Positions 46,150 to 59,600 of a DNA stretch of 64,000 bases are shown piece by piece. This DNA comes from Clonostachys chloroleuca (Eukaryota > Ascomycota > Sordariomycetes > Hypocreales > Bionectriaceae), in the NCBI GenBank assembly GCA_037952775.1, contig JBANAY010000003.1, positions 9,238,001 to 9,302,000 on the forward strand, written 5' to 3'. Under the pieces are notes generated by a model, which worked only from the letters and a program-made list of their open reading frames with translations, did not search any database and was not told where the DNA came from. Each line of letters opens with the position of its first letter. The stretch's first letter is position 1. Position numbers and translations under genes: made by a program.

Positions 46150-47255
46150 CGTGTTACCCCCTAGCAAATATGCCAGATGAAATCTAGCATTGGATTTGAG
46201 AAGACCTAGTTGTTTAGGCAATGCTGAATTTGGCACACCAACAACCGCTACCGCGCCGAGACTTCCATCTCTTAAGAAGATTGCTGCGCTGGCGCGGGAC
46301 ACAACATGCCGTATCTCGAGATACGGAAGCGCGATTGAGGTGGCCCATTTCGTGCCAATGGCAGATGAAAAATGGTTCTTATCGAATACCATGGATTAGG
46401 TATTGTTGTCTTACCCTAGAGACTGTCATTCTCATCCTTGCTAATATTGTCTGCTGTCTGCCTAGATACGGCGCTTCCGGCTCCGATCCTCAGCCAATCG
46501 ACGACCCAAGCAACCTAATTACACTCCGCCGTGATCTCCACCATCTCTTTGATACCCGTCGCTTCACGTTTGTCCCGAAACGAGATGTGGCCAACAAGGT
46601 TCGGTGCCTCACACTCCACGTATTTTCTCCAGACGACAATAACGAGCTCATCCCTCTCTACCACAACCGTTCTCCCGCACCCCTCTTAGGCATTTCTATC
46701 GAGGATGCCTTTGCACGGTTCGCTTGGACCATTTCCTCCGACCAGACCGTACGCTTCTTCAAGGGCATGGCTGAGTATGCGGTTCTCTTGTTCGACCCCA
46801 AGACGGACGAGATTAAAGAAGCCAAGCTGAGGGCGCTTGAGGTGCGGACCCAGGTTAAGATTTTTGATGCGTTCCCGAAGAGTCGCAGCGCGAGTCCAAA
46901 AAAGAGGCAGCGAGACCCGTCTGCGCAAGACGATGAATTCTGGGTAGTAGAGGAGGAAGACGATGCTTCCATTTCTTCCAGCTGGGAACCACCCCGCGGA
47001 AGACGACGGAAGCGCAGTTGGGATTACTTTGTGGGGGACACTACGCCGGAATTGGTTCAGTCATTCCTCTCAACTGACTCAGATCGCAGTGAGATCCAAG
47101 GCGCCGTTGTGGAGAGGGTAAAAGTTGAAGTGATACCTCATGATTATCCCGATGCTGCGGCAATTCAGCGTTACGCAGTTCCTAGGAAGGTCACTCATAG
47201 TGGCATGGCGGACCGGCCGTGCAAGCGAATCGACATAGAGTCCACCAAGGGATGA
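46150..47255 (+). pseudogene. HNH-endonuclease-domain (HNH_2-like) fungal protein, broken
   Basis: The segment 46190-46399 reads RDTTCRISRYGSAIEVAHFV, then EKWFLSN, and stops at TAG 46397-46399. The segment from 46467, one frame over, reads PIDDPSNLITLRRDLHHLFD, RRFTFVPKRD and FARFAWTI, ending at 47255. This order is typical of the many fungal HNH_2 (PF13391-type) proteins. A GT..AG intron candidate (46400-46465) sits between them but leaves a frame offset of one base, so a stop plus indel is likely. Upstream of 46190 further stops occur (TGA near 46158). The C-terminal part has basic patches (SPKKRQRD, RGRRRKRSWD) that may act in nuclear import. Nuclease activity is unproven for this family. 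Confidence 0.65.
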
Positions 47256-47306
47256 GCGTGTATTGTATTAGCCTAGAAACCTCTTTGAGTATTCCGAACG
47301 AGTCCC

Positions 47307-47537
47307 CTAACTCTCCAATCGTTGCTTGCGCGGTCGACCCCGACGGCAAGCCGTCGCGTCCTTGCCATGCTTGCTTGACTTCCGACTCGTAGCAATCTTC
47401 TTTGCAATCCTGGCTCCCTGCACTAACTTACCATTCTGGGCCCCAAACCTAGCCTCAAACCTGTTAATTAGGTCTAGGGCATTCTGATTCACTAGTGGCG
47501 CCTCCCCTCTCCTCCGGTGCCCGGTAAGAAGGTGCAT
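47307..47537 (-). CDS. Short ORF with C-terminal AT-hook
   Basis: 76 codons from ATG 47537. The C-terminus carries an AT-hook core (RRGRPRKQR) after a basic Ser/Lys region. It is not similar to the chromodomain proteins outside the hook. It could be the last exon of a gene whose upstream part (about 47690-47540) is unclear. The existence of a functional gene is uncertain. Confidence 0.3.
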   Translation of the reverse strand: MHLLTGHRRRGEAPLVNQNALDLINRFEARFGAQNGKLVQGARIAKKIATSRKSSKHGKDATACRRGRPRKQRLES

Positions 47538-47775
47538 TCGTTCGCCACTATAGTCAGTGACTCCGATCTCGACGCCATTGTCGGCTTATCACAAGATATC
47601 GTGTTCATATAGTCGTCGCTTTTACGATGATCATTCGATTGATTACAGAATTTCCCTGAGTCTGAAGACGATTGAACGTCTTGCAAAGTCGAGGCCCCGT
47701 ATCGCGCTACCCTATTCCAGCCCCAGTAGCCGCTGAGACAAAAATAGCAAACTATTTAAAACAGATAAATATAGG

Positions 47776-48075
47776 ATGATACTCGTAGTCCATGTTAATG
47801 CAGTTCAACCGTGGGAAGTAACGCAAATGCTAGCAGGCAGGTCCATGGGAGAGTCGTCCGTGGAGTCGCCTGCGTTCACCGAAGCGTACACAGGATGGAG
47901 GCTGGACGGCATTAGCCACATGTTGGCTCTGAAGCATGTCTACGACCAACAACCCTTCACTAGCCTAGTTTTGTACGGATTCTCTCAAGGTTGTTCCACA
48001 TATTGCAATTGGCAAGAAACTGATGTCGACGAACCTGGTCAGAATACGGGACCTGTACTAGTACTTGGTAATTAA
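47776..48075 (+). pseudogene. Possible serine-hydrolase (FSH1-like) fragment
   Basis: The 99-codon frame contains GWRLDGISHMLALKHV, then QQPFTSLVLYGFSQGC. The GFSQG nucleophile-elbow motif and its spacing from the preceding helix resemble FSH1-type alpha/beta hydrolases. The remaining catalytic Asp and His and most of the fold are absent, since the frame ends 26 residues after the motif. It may be a truncated relic, or the motif may be a coincidence. Confidence 0.25.
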
Positions 48076-48612
48076 GGTAACTCACAGTACGTGCCCAACG
48101 ATTGTAAGCGGGGTGAGGACATATGAAATGAGTTTGAGGAGATCGTTTCGGAAGGGCCGTGGCCTGCTTTGATTGTAATAAGAGAATGACGGGGAGTTTT
48201 TGCAGAAGGGAAAGGAGATCGAGAGCGAGATTTTGGATACCTGCGACCTAGTTAGAGGAGTAGACCGCAGCGAAGTTTATTTACCTTACCTTCATGGGTA
48301 AGACAGGCAAGTGGATCAGGTGAGTAGAAGATGGTTCTTTCTTTGCAGAGGGAGGTGAAAAAATTATAAAAAGTATCGAGATTACTTCCGATAGGATAGT
48401 CCTTAATTAATCTAGACTGGTCTTAGTATACTGTAGTACTGTTACAGGCCTATTGTATAGTACGAGATGTATAGAGCTGTATTGAGTAGGTGTTATGTGA
48501 GTAGGTGTGATAAAGTTATACTCAGCCCCTTTTCGGGATTATTTCGGAACAGAGGCGGCCGTCGACTGTATTCCCTTGTTGTTGTATGCTGCAAGGAATA
48601 ACAGCAGGCTAT
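48076..48612. other. Intergenic stretch up to the RIP boundary
   Basis: No gene seen. Normal composition ends at 48612, directly before the inverted LTR. Confidence 0.5.
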
Positions 48613-48850
48613 TGTGACGGTTGGATTAACTTACACTAGACGGGGTCTAGGGTAGATCAGGGTTAAATTAATCAGAGTATTATTCTGAGTAGTATAATCA
48701 GGTTATTATATAGCTATATAATATAAATTACTATTAATATATAAGTATTATAGAGCTAGTTCTAATAAAGATATAAATAATTATATTAATAACTATTTAA
48801 AAAAGTATTCTAACTAATAAAGTAAATATATATATATACTAAGAGCTTAT
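48613..48850 (-). repeat. Chromovirus LTR fragment, minus orientation, best-preserved terminus
   Basis: Starts tgtgacggttgg at 48613 and is the reverse complement of the last part of the LTRs at 29761-30140 and 32653-33028. The terminus still has TG and CG dinucleotides that are TA in the other copies, so it shows what the RIP-mutated copies looked like. About 100 more bp beyond 48850 are shared with the copy at 50052, probably U3. Confidence 0.7.
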
Positions 48851-50051
48851 ACTAGCTTATTAGTAATTTAGAGTAAATCTAATTATAGATTATATAAGCT
48901 TATTAATAATCCAGAGTAATCTATTTATTATTAGAGGAAAAAGTAGAATATATATTTTTTTTTTATTAGTTTTACTATAAATAAGGGTTTATTCTAAGAT
49001 TAGGTAATATATAATCTGATATATATTTTTTAAGAATATAATCAGTAGTTTATATCTAAATCTTTAATACTATAAGATAAAGTTAAAATATTATACTTTT
49101 AGCCTGGATATAGGTATTAATCTTATAAAAACTCTAGTAATAGAAGGTATTTATATAGCTAGATATATAAATAACCTAGCTATAGCTATAGTTCCTAAAA
49201 GAGGAAGTTTATTATCTAATAATAATAACTATATTTCCTTTCTAATTTAAAGCTTATTATAATTAATTAATTAATTATATCTTACTATTAATTACTTAAT
49301 TAATTAATTACTAAATATCTAGTAAGTATTTAAATAGCTATAATATTTAATATAAATATTCTAATCTCTTAGAACCTGGTTAATACTTCTAATAAAACTC
49401 TTAAAGTAATAATAATAGTTATCTAAAGTAATCTAATATAGCTATTTACTAAATATATTTATAATATATCTCTTTAATTAGTTAAAGGCTTATTTATAGT
49501 AATAAAGCTATTTTTAATATTATAGATCTAGTAGCTATATTTACTTAGTCTATAACTACTACTATAGGAACTTATAGAGAATTAAGATAAGTTTAAGTAA
49601 ATACTATATCTTAAAAACAGCTATTCTCTTATATAGACTTACTATAGCCTGATATATAACTTATAATTTCAGTATATTATATACTATATTAAGATAATTA
49701 GAGTAAAGATAGCTCTTAAAAATTAATTATTTAAACTTTATATTTTTTTTAGTTATATTTAGATCAGGGTATTATTTATATTAGATCAGGGTATATTAGA
49801 GTTTATTTTAGTTTAATCTAAAATTATATATATTTAGGAATAAGAAAAGCTAGTTACTTAAGATTATTAATTATTTTATCTCTATAAGTATAGTATATAT
49901 TTATAGCTATAGAATATTTTTATTAGAAATAATATAGATTTAATATTAATCTAATATCTATTTATATATAATTAGTTATACTATATAATAAGATTATACT
50001 ATATAATACTAGTAGTATATACTTTATTTATAATAACTATTAATTAGTTAT
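48851..50051. other. AT-rich RIP-mutated stretch between two inverted LTRs
   Basis: Could be the interior of a short minus-oriented element bounded by the LTRs at 48613 and 50052. No coding relic is recognised. Confidence 0.35.
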
Positions 50052-50280
50052 TATAACAATTAGATAACTTATACCAGACAGGGTCTAGGGTAGATCAGGG
50101 TTAAACTAATCAGAGTATTATTCTAAGTAGTATAATCAGATTACTTTAGGCTATATAATATAAATTACTATTAATATATAAGTATTATAGAGCTAGTAAT
50201 AATAAATATATAGATAATATTATTAATAACTATCTGAAAAAAGTATACTATCTAGTAAAATAAATATATATATACTAGAG
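50052..50280 (-). repeat. Chromovirus LTR fragment, minus orientation, RIP-mutated
   Basis: Starts tataacaattagataa, the TA-converted form of the 48613 terminus, and follows it for at least 230 bp, with about 100 bp of further similarity downstream. Confidence 0.65.
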
Positions 50281-53200
50281 GCTTATAATAGCTTATTAGT
50301 AATCCAGAGTAAGTTTTAGCTAAGAATTATTCAGGCTTACTAATAATCTAGAGTAATCTATCTCTTACTAGTAAGAAAAGTAGAGTATACTATATAATAT
50401 AGTAGATATATACTTTTATTTATAATAGTTATACTATACTCTATACTATATTCTCTAATAATATAGAGAGATTCTAGAGCTTCTAATAATAGTAATCTAT
50501 ATATAATTAGTATAAAAATATATTATAATTTAAGACTATAATTATACCTTATAGTATTTTAATAGTTATTTAAGCTTTTATAGCTATAGGATTATATTAC
50601 TCCTCGATCTCCCTAATAAGATTCTGGTCTTTATCAGCTACTATCTTCCAGCTGAATCCCTATATACTTTAACTCTTATATACTATTATCTTTTTCTGGT
50701 CTACTAGCTCGGGCTGGTATATTCTAATACTGAGGTACTTATATAGAGTTAGACCCTGCTCTCCTTAGTAGTAAGATATAGATATAGTATTAGGTTATAT
50801 ATTTCTTTATTCCTTATTATTTATATATAGGACCAGGTATACTCTAAAGAGATAGGTTTATTAGTAAATAGTAGAGATAGAATAGTATTTACTATAACTT
50901 ACAGATTAAATTATAATATATAAGTAAGGGCTGCCTGTATAAGTACTGAAGATCTGCTGAGAATAATTAGTTAAGCTAATTCTACCTAAGGGCTAAAATC
51001 TAAAAATCTAAGCCTATATAAAATACCCTAGAGTATAGAACTAAAGCTAGAATTCTTTAAACTTTAGTAAAAGTAATATATTACTTTTCCTCTATATTCT
51101 AGATATATCTAGCTATTATTATTCTCTCTATTATAATTCTAAAGCTTCTCTCTAAGCTATCTATATAAGAATAATAGTAGAAGGAAAAACTTATTAGTAT
51201 AATATATTATACCCTATATTAGTACTCTTTTAATCTGTAGATAAAAGATCTACTACTCTATATAAGAATAATCTAAGTCCTATAGATAGTAATACTATAG
51301 AGGAAGAGTAGATAGATATAGTACTAACTATAAAACTTAAAGTAACTTATACTTATATTTAGTAATTTAAGGAGTTAAAGAAGATTAAGAAGAGAGTTTA
51401 TACTCTAGAATAAGCCTAATACTAATAGAAGAGGAACTTAGAAAGTAATAAGAATAGATCTACTAGTAATAGTAAATAATATATTATTAAAGTAAAAAAT
51501 CTAATTATCTTTAAAGGTAATATAACTCTCTAAAAAAAAGAGGAGTAACTAGCTAATTTTATATATATCTTTAAAGGTAAAAAATAGAAATTCTATAGTA
51601 ATAAATAGTATATTCTATTTATACTAGAGTATATAAGTATAGATTACTAAGTAAAGTAGATAAGCTATATATAAGATATATCTAAGGAAAGTAAGAATAT
51701 TAAGAAGGATTAGAATAGATTTATTAAATAGTTTTTAACTCTTCTAAAGAAAATAGTAATTTATAAACTCTACCTTTACTAGAGTTTTAAGAAAGCCTAA
51801 TAAAAGGAGAGCTAATTACTATAAGAATTCTATATTTATCTTAACTTAATTAAGAAGTAGTTTATTCTAAAACCTAAATAAGAAGAGCCTATTTCTTCTT
51901 TATTAAACTCCTTTAGTCTCTTTAGAACTATATTAATCTATATATAGACTATATTCCTAAAATATATAAAGAAATTATTAAGCTAACTAAGTACTATTAA
52001 ACTACTAAGTACTTTATAAACCTTAAGTATCTATCAGGGGGCTATATAGATAGTAGTAATAATAATTATAGATTAGAGAGTAATAAGAGATATTAATCTT
52101 TAGATTATATTTTATATCCTAAGAGCTCTCTATAATCTATAGGATTAAATAACCTACTAAGAGGGAATAATACTCTAATTAGGGAATAAAAATCTCTTTT
52201 TAATAAGTCTAAGATTAAATATTATAATTATTATAAGAAGAGCTACTATACTAAAGAGTACTATTTACCTAGGAAGATATAAAATACTACTCCTATTTAG
52301 AGAAAAGCCTATAAGCTAATATAGAACCTAATATATTAACCCAGGGTAGTACTCTATTAGAAGTAAGAATTAGAGTAAAAACCCAGATTAAGACCTATAT
52401 ATAAATTATATATAGAACTAATATAGATCTGGATAGTAGTACTAGTATTAATATTATTAGTATAGGTTTTATTAAATAGATTAGACTTTAAAAGAGCTAA
52501 GAGAAACTCTCTAGCTTAGAGAGTATAAATAATATAGAAATATCTACTTATAGAGTATATAAGATCTCTATCTCTATAAGAAATATATAGAGCTATATAA
52601 AGTATTTTATATAATTATATATTATAATTAATTAAAACCTAAGATTAAAAGGAACCCTGGTATTATTATTTACTACTATTTTAGAAATACTATATATATA
52701 TCTAGTTCCTTAAAGAAAAGTCTAGTAGTATAAGAGTAATACTAAAAGATATAAGATTAAAAAACCCTAGAAGTTTATAAAGTTCTATTAGAACTAGATC
52801 TATATCTATACTATAGTACTAGACTAGAACTAGATAAACTTATTATAATAATAAATAATTTATTAATAATATCTCCGGGGAAGAATAATATACTATCTAA
52901 GTTTAAAGACTTTTATAATATATTTATAATAGAAAATATAGATATACTACTACTAGCTAAATCTACTAATTACTTAATTAATTTAAAAGAAAAAGAGATT
53001 CCCCTATATAGATCTATTTATTTATTATCTCCTATAGAGCTAAAGGAGCTTTAGGAATATCTTAATAATAACCTTATAAAGAGTAGAATATACTCTTCTA
53101 AGAGTAATACTAGAGTATCTATTCTCTTTATCCCTAAGAAGAATAGAAGCCTCTATCTTTATATTAATTACTAAGGGTTTTATTATAAATTTAACTAATA

Positions 53201-53543
53201 TATACTATTATATATAGACTCTACTTTTTCTCTCTAACTATAACTAGATTATTCAGATTTTATAATAATTCTTATAATTCTTAACTCAGAATTATTACTA
53301 AACCTTAATAATTCCTTAGTATATATATATATTTATTTTACTAGATAGAATACTCTTTTAGATAGTTATTAATAATATTATCTATATATCTATTATTACT
53401 AGCTCTATAATATTTATATATTAATAATAACTTATATTATATAGCCTAAGATAATCTAATTATACTATTTAGAATAATACTCTAATTAATTTAATTCTTA
53501 TCTACTCTAGATCCTATTTAGTATAAATTATCTAACTATTATA
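50281..53543 (+). mobile_element. Chromovirus relic 3: gag zinc knuckle, RT start, partial LTR
   Basis: Plus strand. A CCHC zinc knuckle can be recognised at 52220-52265: its spacing CX2CX4HX4C is kept, but all four ligand codons are now Tyr (TAT/TAC). Gypsy RT begins near 52970 (EIPLYRSIYLLSPIELKEL, then VSILFIPKKNRSLYLYINY at about 53120). It is cut off near 53230-53300, where the last 234 bp of an LTR in plus orientation (53310-53543) follow. The middle and 3' part of pol are deleted. The stretch at 50580-50800 is less AT-rich and unassigned. Confidence 0.7.
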
Positions 53544-56500
53544 TATTAATAACTCTTATTTAGCTAATTATCTTATTTTAATTACTATATAATAATAAAG
53601 AAGATATTATAATTACTATAGTATCTTAAGCTTAATAATAATATACTCCTACTATTAATAATAATCTATTTACTTTAACTATTAAAGATAATACTATAGA
53701 TAAAGATAATAATAATAGTAATAATAATAATAACTATACTAAAGATATATAGCTCTTATAAAATCAGATTAACTAGCTTAATATATATCTTATAGATACT
53801 TATTAGGAACTAGCTAATATAATAGCTTTTATAATATAATAAGCTGCTATATATACTAACCTCTAAGCCTAAGCTATAACTACTATTTAAAAAAGAAAGC
53901 TAGAATAACTACTTAAGCTACTACTATCTAAGATATTTAATAGAATATAAAACTAATTCTAAGGATTTATAATTTAATTTTAAATATATTTTAACTACTT
54001 TTCTATTATCTTTAGAATAGATAAGAGAAAGATTATATATATTTATTTATAACTTAAGGGAGATATATTTAATTAGTTTAAATCTATTATAAAAGAATAT
54101 CTTAGTAGATATAGAAATTAATAAATTATTAATATTATAATAAGCTTTAATTACTTTATAGAAGTTCTTTAATAAACTATATCTTATTACTTTAATAGAC
54201 TAAAGGAAAAAGTATAAAAAGAACTCTATAAAGAAGACTAGCTAGTAAGTATTTATAAATATATAACTATAACTATAATAAGATTAGATATATCTTATCT
54301 TAATATTTAGAATCTAAGAAAGATAAGAAAAAAAAAGATTAGAAACCTATTAAAAATAATAAAAAGTAATTAGAAGTAATTAGAAAAACTAATACTAAAG
54401 TTTTAAGAATAATATATAAAATTAATTAGAAAGGAACTTCTATAACTATTATAATTTCTAAATTTCCCTTAAGAAATATACTTACTTTTAGAGAAATATT
54501 AGAATCTAAGGAATATATAAAACTTAGTATAGCTAAGAAATAATAAGAAGAAATCTAATAGATTTTCTAAAAGTTTAAAAAGAAATTTAAATAAGGGGAA
54601 TAAGTTCTAGGATTTAGATTATTTACTAAATATAAATATATATTCTATTATACTAATAGAGTTATTCTATAAAATACTATTAAAAAAGAATAATATTAAT
54701 AAATAAGAATAGAAATTAAAGCTAAATATAATAAACTCTATATATATTATTAAAAGAGAATATAAGAATAATATTTAGATATATTAGAAGAATTAGTTAT
54801 TTTTAGAAATAATACTATTAGTATTATATAACTTAGTAATAGTATATATAAAATACTAATTTATATAGAAACTATATAGATATATAATTACTTTTTAGAA
54901 TTCTAAATAATTTACTATAATAATTATTATCTAATATATTAAATAACTAAAGCTAAAAATAATTTCTTTCTATATTCTAATAGAAGAATATCTAATAAAT
55001 ATATTATAGAATAAATATAATAATTCTTTTACTAATAATATAATATAAAATAATATATTATTTTTAAAGAAAACTTAGAAGAATATTCTAAAGATTATAT
55101 CTATAATAAACTACTAGTAGAATTATATCCTAAGCTAAGATATAAAATTTATAAAAAAACTAAGATTAAGCTATACTATAAAAATAAGAACTCTAAAGAC
55201 TAGATAATAGCTAAATATAATAGTTAAATTAAATAATACTATAACTAGAAGTATAAAAACTATTTAAAAACTAAAATAATAGTACTAGAACTAGCTAAAT
55301 ATAGTAATAATAATATAAACCCTATTAAATTATATTTATAATAATATTAACTATAGGAAGAGAAAATAAGATAATACTATAAATAAGATATACTATTTCT
55401 AATAGATAGTAGAGAAAATAGTAATATAGAGAAATAAGAAATTATCTCTATTAATAAAAAGAAATAGAGTAAAGCTTACTCTAATAATAGAATATCTATA
55501 ATTATTAAAAAATTAAATAAATAGAAAAAGAAATATAAATAATTTATCTCTAACTATATAAATAAGCTAAGAACCCTTATAGATATCTTAAAATAAGTAC
55601 TTAAGAATAAAGAAAAATAAGAATAGCTTAAATAATAAGTTAACTAGATAAAAAATAATATAAACTAATTATAATAAAATTATAATATAGTAAAATAATA
55701 TTAAATTAGAAAACCCTAGGAGCTATTAAGAAAGGAAATTTAATTAATATTATTATAAATATTAAGATTAAGAGAAATAAGCTTATAGTATAAATAAACT
55801 ATAGAGTATTATATAATTATATCTTACTAGTAGTAATTAATTAACTCTACTTATTATAAAGAATATAGAAGAAGTTCTATAATATTATAACTCTAGATAG
55901 AATATTATTTAAGTATAATAATAGAATTATTAAGTCTAAAACTAATTATTTTATAATTAAAATCTAAGGGAAAAAATTTAATATTATATATAACTTAGTA
56001 CTATTAAATTCCTATAATATTATATTAGGATTATTATAGTTATAAAATATAAACTAACTAATAGATTAGTTTACTAGTTATATAGAGTAGAGAGATACTC
56101 TTATAAACTTATATTAGGATTAATAAAAATTAAAATTTTATTAGATATTAAAAAAATATAATAATTCTTTAATAACTAAAAGTACTACTATAAAAAAAAA
56201 CTTAAATAATAACTTATAATAATAAATAGATATAGTAGTTATAGCTTTAATAATACTATAACTTAATATACTAAAAAATATATCTTACTAAGAATTATAA
56301 TAAATAAAATAAATCTTAAGCTAGATATAAAAAATAAAATAATCCTTAGAAATAGATTTTATTAATTAGATATATATAACTAATTTATAGAAATATAATT
56401 ATAATATTAAGTTTAATTTATAGTATAAATAAATAAGAAAAGAATAATAATAAGAAGATAAAGAAAAATATCTTAAAAAGAGAAAACTAGATTATATTCT

Positions 56501-56620
56501 AAAGGAATATTAGAAATATAATAAATTATTTAAAGAAACCTTAGAAACCAGATTATTATAATATAGCTAATAGAATTATAAAATCTCTATTATTAAAGGA
56601 GAAGAACTATTATACTATAA
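53544..56620 (+). mobile_element. Chromovirus relic 4: gag and protease, truncated before RT
   Basis: Directly after the LTR fragment. The retrotransposon gag domain reads FNYFSIIFRIDKRKIIYIYL then LKGDIFN (about 53980-54070). The protease end reads YNIILGLL near 56020, where ILGLPWL is expected. The RT-preceding segment YNKLFKETLETRLL appears at about 56510, and the sequence changes abruptly near 56620. It is extremely AT-rich with stops in every frame. Confidence 0.7.
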
Positions 56621-59600
56621 ACAGGAGCTGTATAGAGCCCCCTATAAAAGGGCTGGAAACAGCTAATAGATAGAAAGAGAAGATAAGCCTTAAGAATTAT
56701 ATTATCTCGTATACAAGTAAAGGTATTATAATTATAGGCTTTAACTATAACCCGTTATAACCCGGCTACCCTGTAGCTAATAATCCAGAACTTATTAATA
56801 ATACCCAGGCTGGTTACAGCCAGTTTTAAGTATAATAGGTAGTAGTAATTCTCTATTATTATAAGACCTTAAATACTTAATTCAGCAGTCTAAGAGAGGA
56901 TAATAAAAGAAAAATCCTAGCTAAATACTGACTAGAGCTAGTTTAAGAAATAATTACTTTAGTATATCTGATATTAAATATATATACTGAGTTTCTGACT
57001 TCCTTAAAAATAACCCGAACTTTATACTATAAGGCAGGTTATTATAAATAATAGCTATAGCCTAATTAATTAAGACTTTTATTAAATAAATTAACTCTAA
57101 ATATTTATTTTTTTAGCTACTAAAAGAGCAGAATATTAAAGCTCTAATCTATTAGAACTTAATTAATTAATATATAGTTAGAGCTATCTAGAACTCTGTA
57201 AAATATATTATTTTAAAAGCCTAGGGACTAGGAATTATACTAGTAAGCAGATTAACTTTACTATATTCCGGAAACTCAGAAGCAGAGTTAGTAGAAAATA
57301 AAACCTTAAGGGAATAAACTAAAGTAGGTATAAGTAAAAACCCTAAAAAGTCTGAGACTAATAGTAAGGCTGAGGATAGCTACTTCTCTAGTTAAGACTA
57401 AAGGGATAGTTATAGTAATAGGGGATACTAGCTATATAGTAAACAGTATTAAGGCTATAATTAGTCCTTATAATATAAGAACTGGAGTCCCCCTCTATAT
57501 AGTAGCAGGGACTAGTAAGAAAAAAGAAACTATAAGATCTCTTTCAGAAGAAAACTAAGATTCCAGCAGAAGTAATTTATATACTAATAATATAGATTAT
57601 AAGAAAGTAGCTGATTTAAGAGTAAAGCTTAACTTAGAGTTAATAACTCTAACTTTAATAATAAAGAAAGAGAGCTAAAGAATAAAGATTATATCTTTAT
57701 TAAAGAATTCTCTAAGGAGGAAGATAAAGAAGCCTTAGAAGAGGAAATATTAAGTTTTATAGACCGCTAGGAAATAGTAGCCTATATCTAGGAATAAGCT
57801 GGACTTCTAATATTACCTAAGGAATAAGCCTATATATAAATTATACTATAGCTAGAGTAGGTAATTAAGGCCAGCCTATATCCAGATATATCTGAAAAAT
57901 TAGAGAAGAAAGTATATATATACCTTAAGATCCTTTTAAAGTTTAATAATAAAAGTAACTCCTATAAAGTATATATTAATACTAGTACCTTAACTATTTT
58001 AGTTAATAAGGGATAGCTTAAGAAGTATAGTAGGAATATATACTATTATAGCTAACCTTTAAAGTAAGTAACCAGAATTAATTTAAACTTCTCTATCTTA
58101 AAAGTAGTAATATTTAACTTCTATATACCTGGTATTATAGTAGGAGTAGAAGTATATACCTACTTTATAGTTACTACTAATATTATAATAGAACTAGGCC
58201 TAAAATTACTACTAAGGATTTACTTCCTATATAACTATAGTATAAGAGTAGACTTTATTAATCTAAGTATAGTCTTCAGATTAGTATATAGTATAAAGAT
58301 ATAAGGTAGTATATTCCAGCTAAAACTGAGGAAAGTAGTCTATAATATCTGAGTACAGTAGAATACTAAGCTATAACTAGATAAGAAAGTACTAATTATA
58401 GTAAAATAGAGCTCTTTACTATTAGAAATTAAAGTAAAAGTATACTATTTTATATTAAACTATAAGTCTATATTTAATATTATAATAAATATAAATAGTA
58501 TATAGCTAGTTATATTTAGTAATAATATAGAAAGACCTCTAATTCTTATAAAGAACTAAACTATAGATAAAATTAAGGAATATATAGGAAATAAGTAAGT
58601 AATATTCCTAACTCCGGAAGAAGCTAGCTAGATTATACTATTCGGTATAAGCTTTAATAGTATAGATAAGTATTTTAACTTTATAGAAAAGAATATAGAG
58701 TTAACTGAAAAAAGTAAGGAACTGGAAATTCCTAGTATTAATAATAATCTGCTAAATTATAGGATATTAAGGATATTAGATATCCTAGTAAGAAAAAATA
58801 AGTATAGTATATATATAGCTAACCTTAATAAAATACTAGCTAAGTCTTTTATTAAACTATTAGATAGGTATAATATCTACTGTAATAAAGATATAATCCT
58901 AATACCTAAAGAGATAAAAATAAGAGTAGATCTTATAGATAGATAGTAAGACTAAAGAAAGATAGTCTGTTCCTATCTATTAGATTATAATAACTACTAG
59001 TTCCTAGATAAAATATATAATAAGCTGGTAGTAGAAGGGAAAATAAGTCTAATAGATTAACTAGCCCAGATTATATACCCGGTATTTATAGTATAGTATA
59101 TAGTAGAAGGTAAGAAGAAGGGCTATATAGTAATTAATCTATAGCTACTTAATAGTAAAGTTATACTAGATATATACCTATTACTAGACCAGAATAATAT
59201 AATCTTAAATATAAAAGGAAAGAAATTCTTTAGTATATTTAATATAGTTAAATTCTTCTTCTAGCTATCTATCTTCTCAGAGTACTATAACCAGATAGTA
59301 GTTATCTCTGAGAGAGGCCTAGAGGTATTAAATATAGCCTTAATAGGCTTTTGGAACTTACTGAGCTTCAGCTAAAGGTTTATAGATAGAATCCTATAGA
59401 AATATAGGTATTTTATATAAGCTTATATTAATAATATTATAGTATTCTTAGATTTAGCTAAAGAGTATCTTCAGTATATAGAAGAAGTACTCCGGATCCT
59501 GGAAGAAAATTATATTTATATCTCTACTGAGAAATTATTTATTATATATCTAAGTATTAAGCTCTTAGAATATATTATAAATAGTAATAGTATAAGTAAG

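Noticed and set aside
46117..46392. 91-codon minus-strand frame
   Set aside because: Antisense to the HNH segment, whose family motifs read clearly on the plus strand.
29761..53543. Long terminal inverted repeats around the gypsy relics
   Set aside because: At first the 230-bp blocks at 48.6/50.05 kb and 29.9/32.8/53.3 kb looked like inverted termini of one element. Polypurine tracts directly before 29761 and 32653 show that they are LTR 3' parts in plus orientation; the 48.6 and 50.05 kb pieces are just LTRs of opposite orientation.
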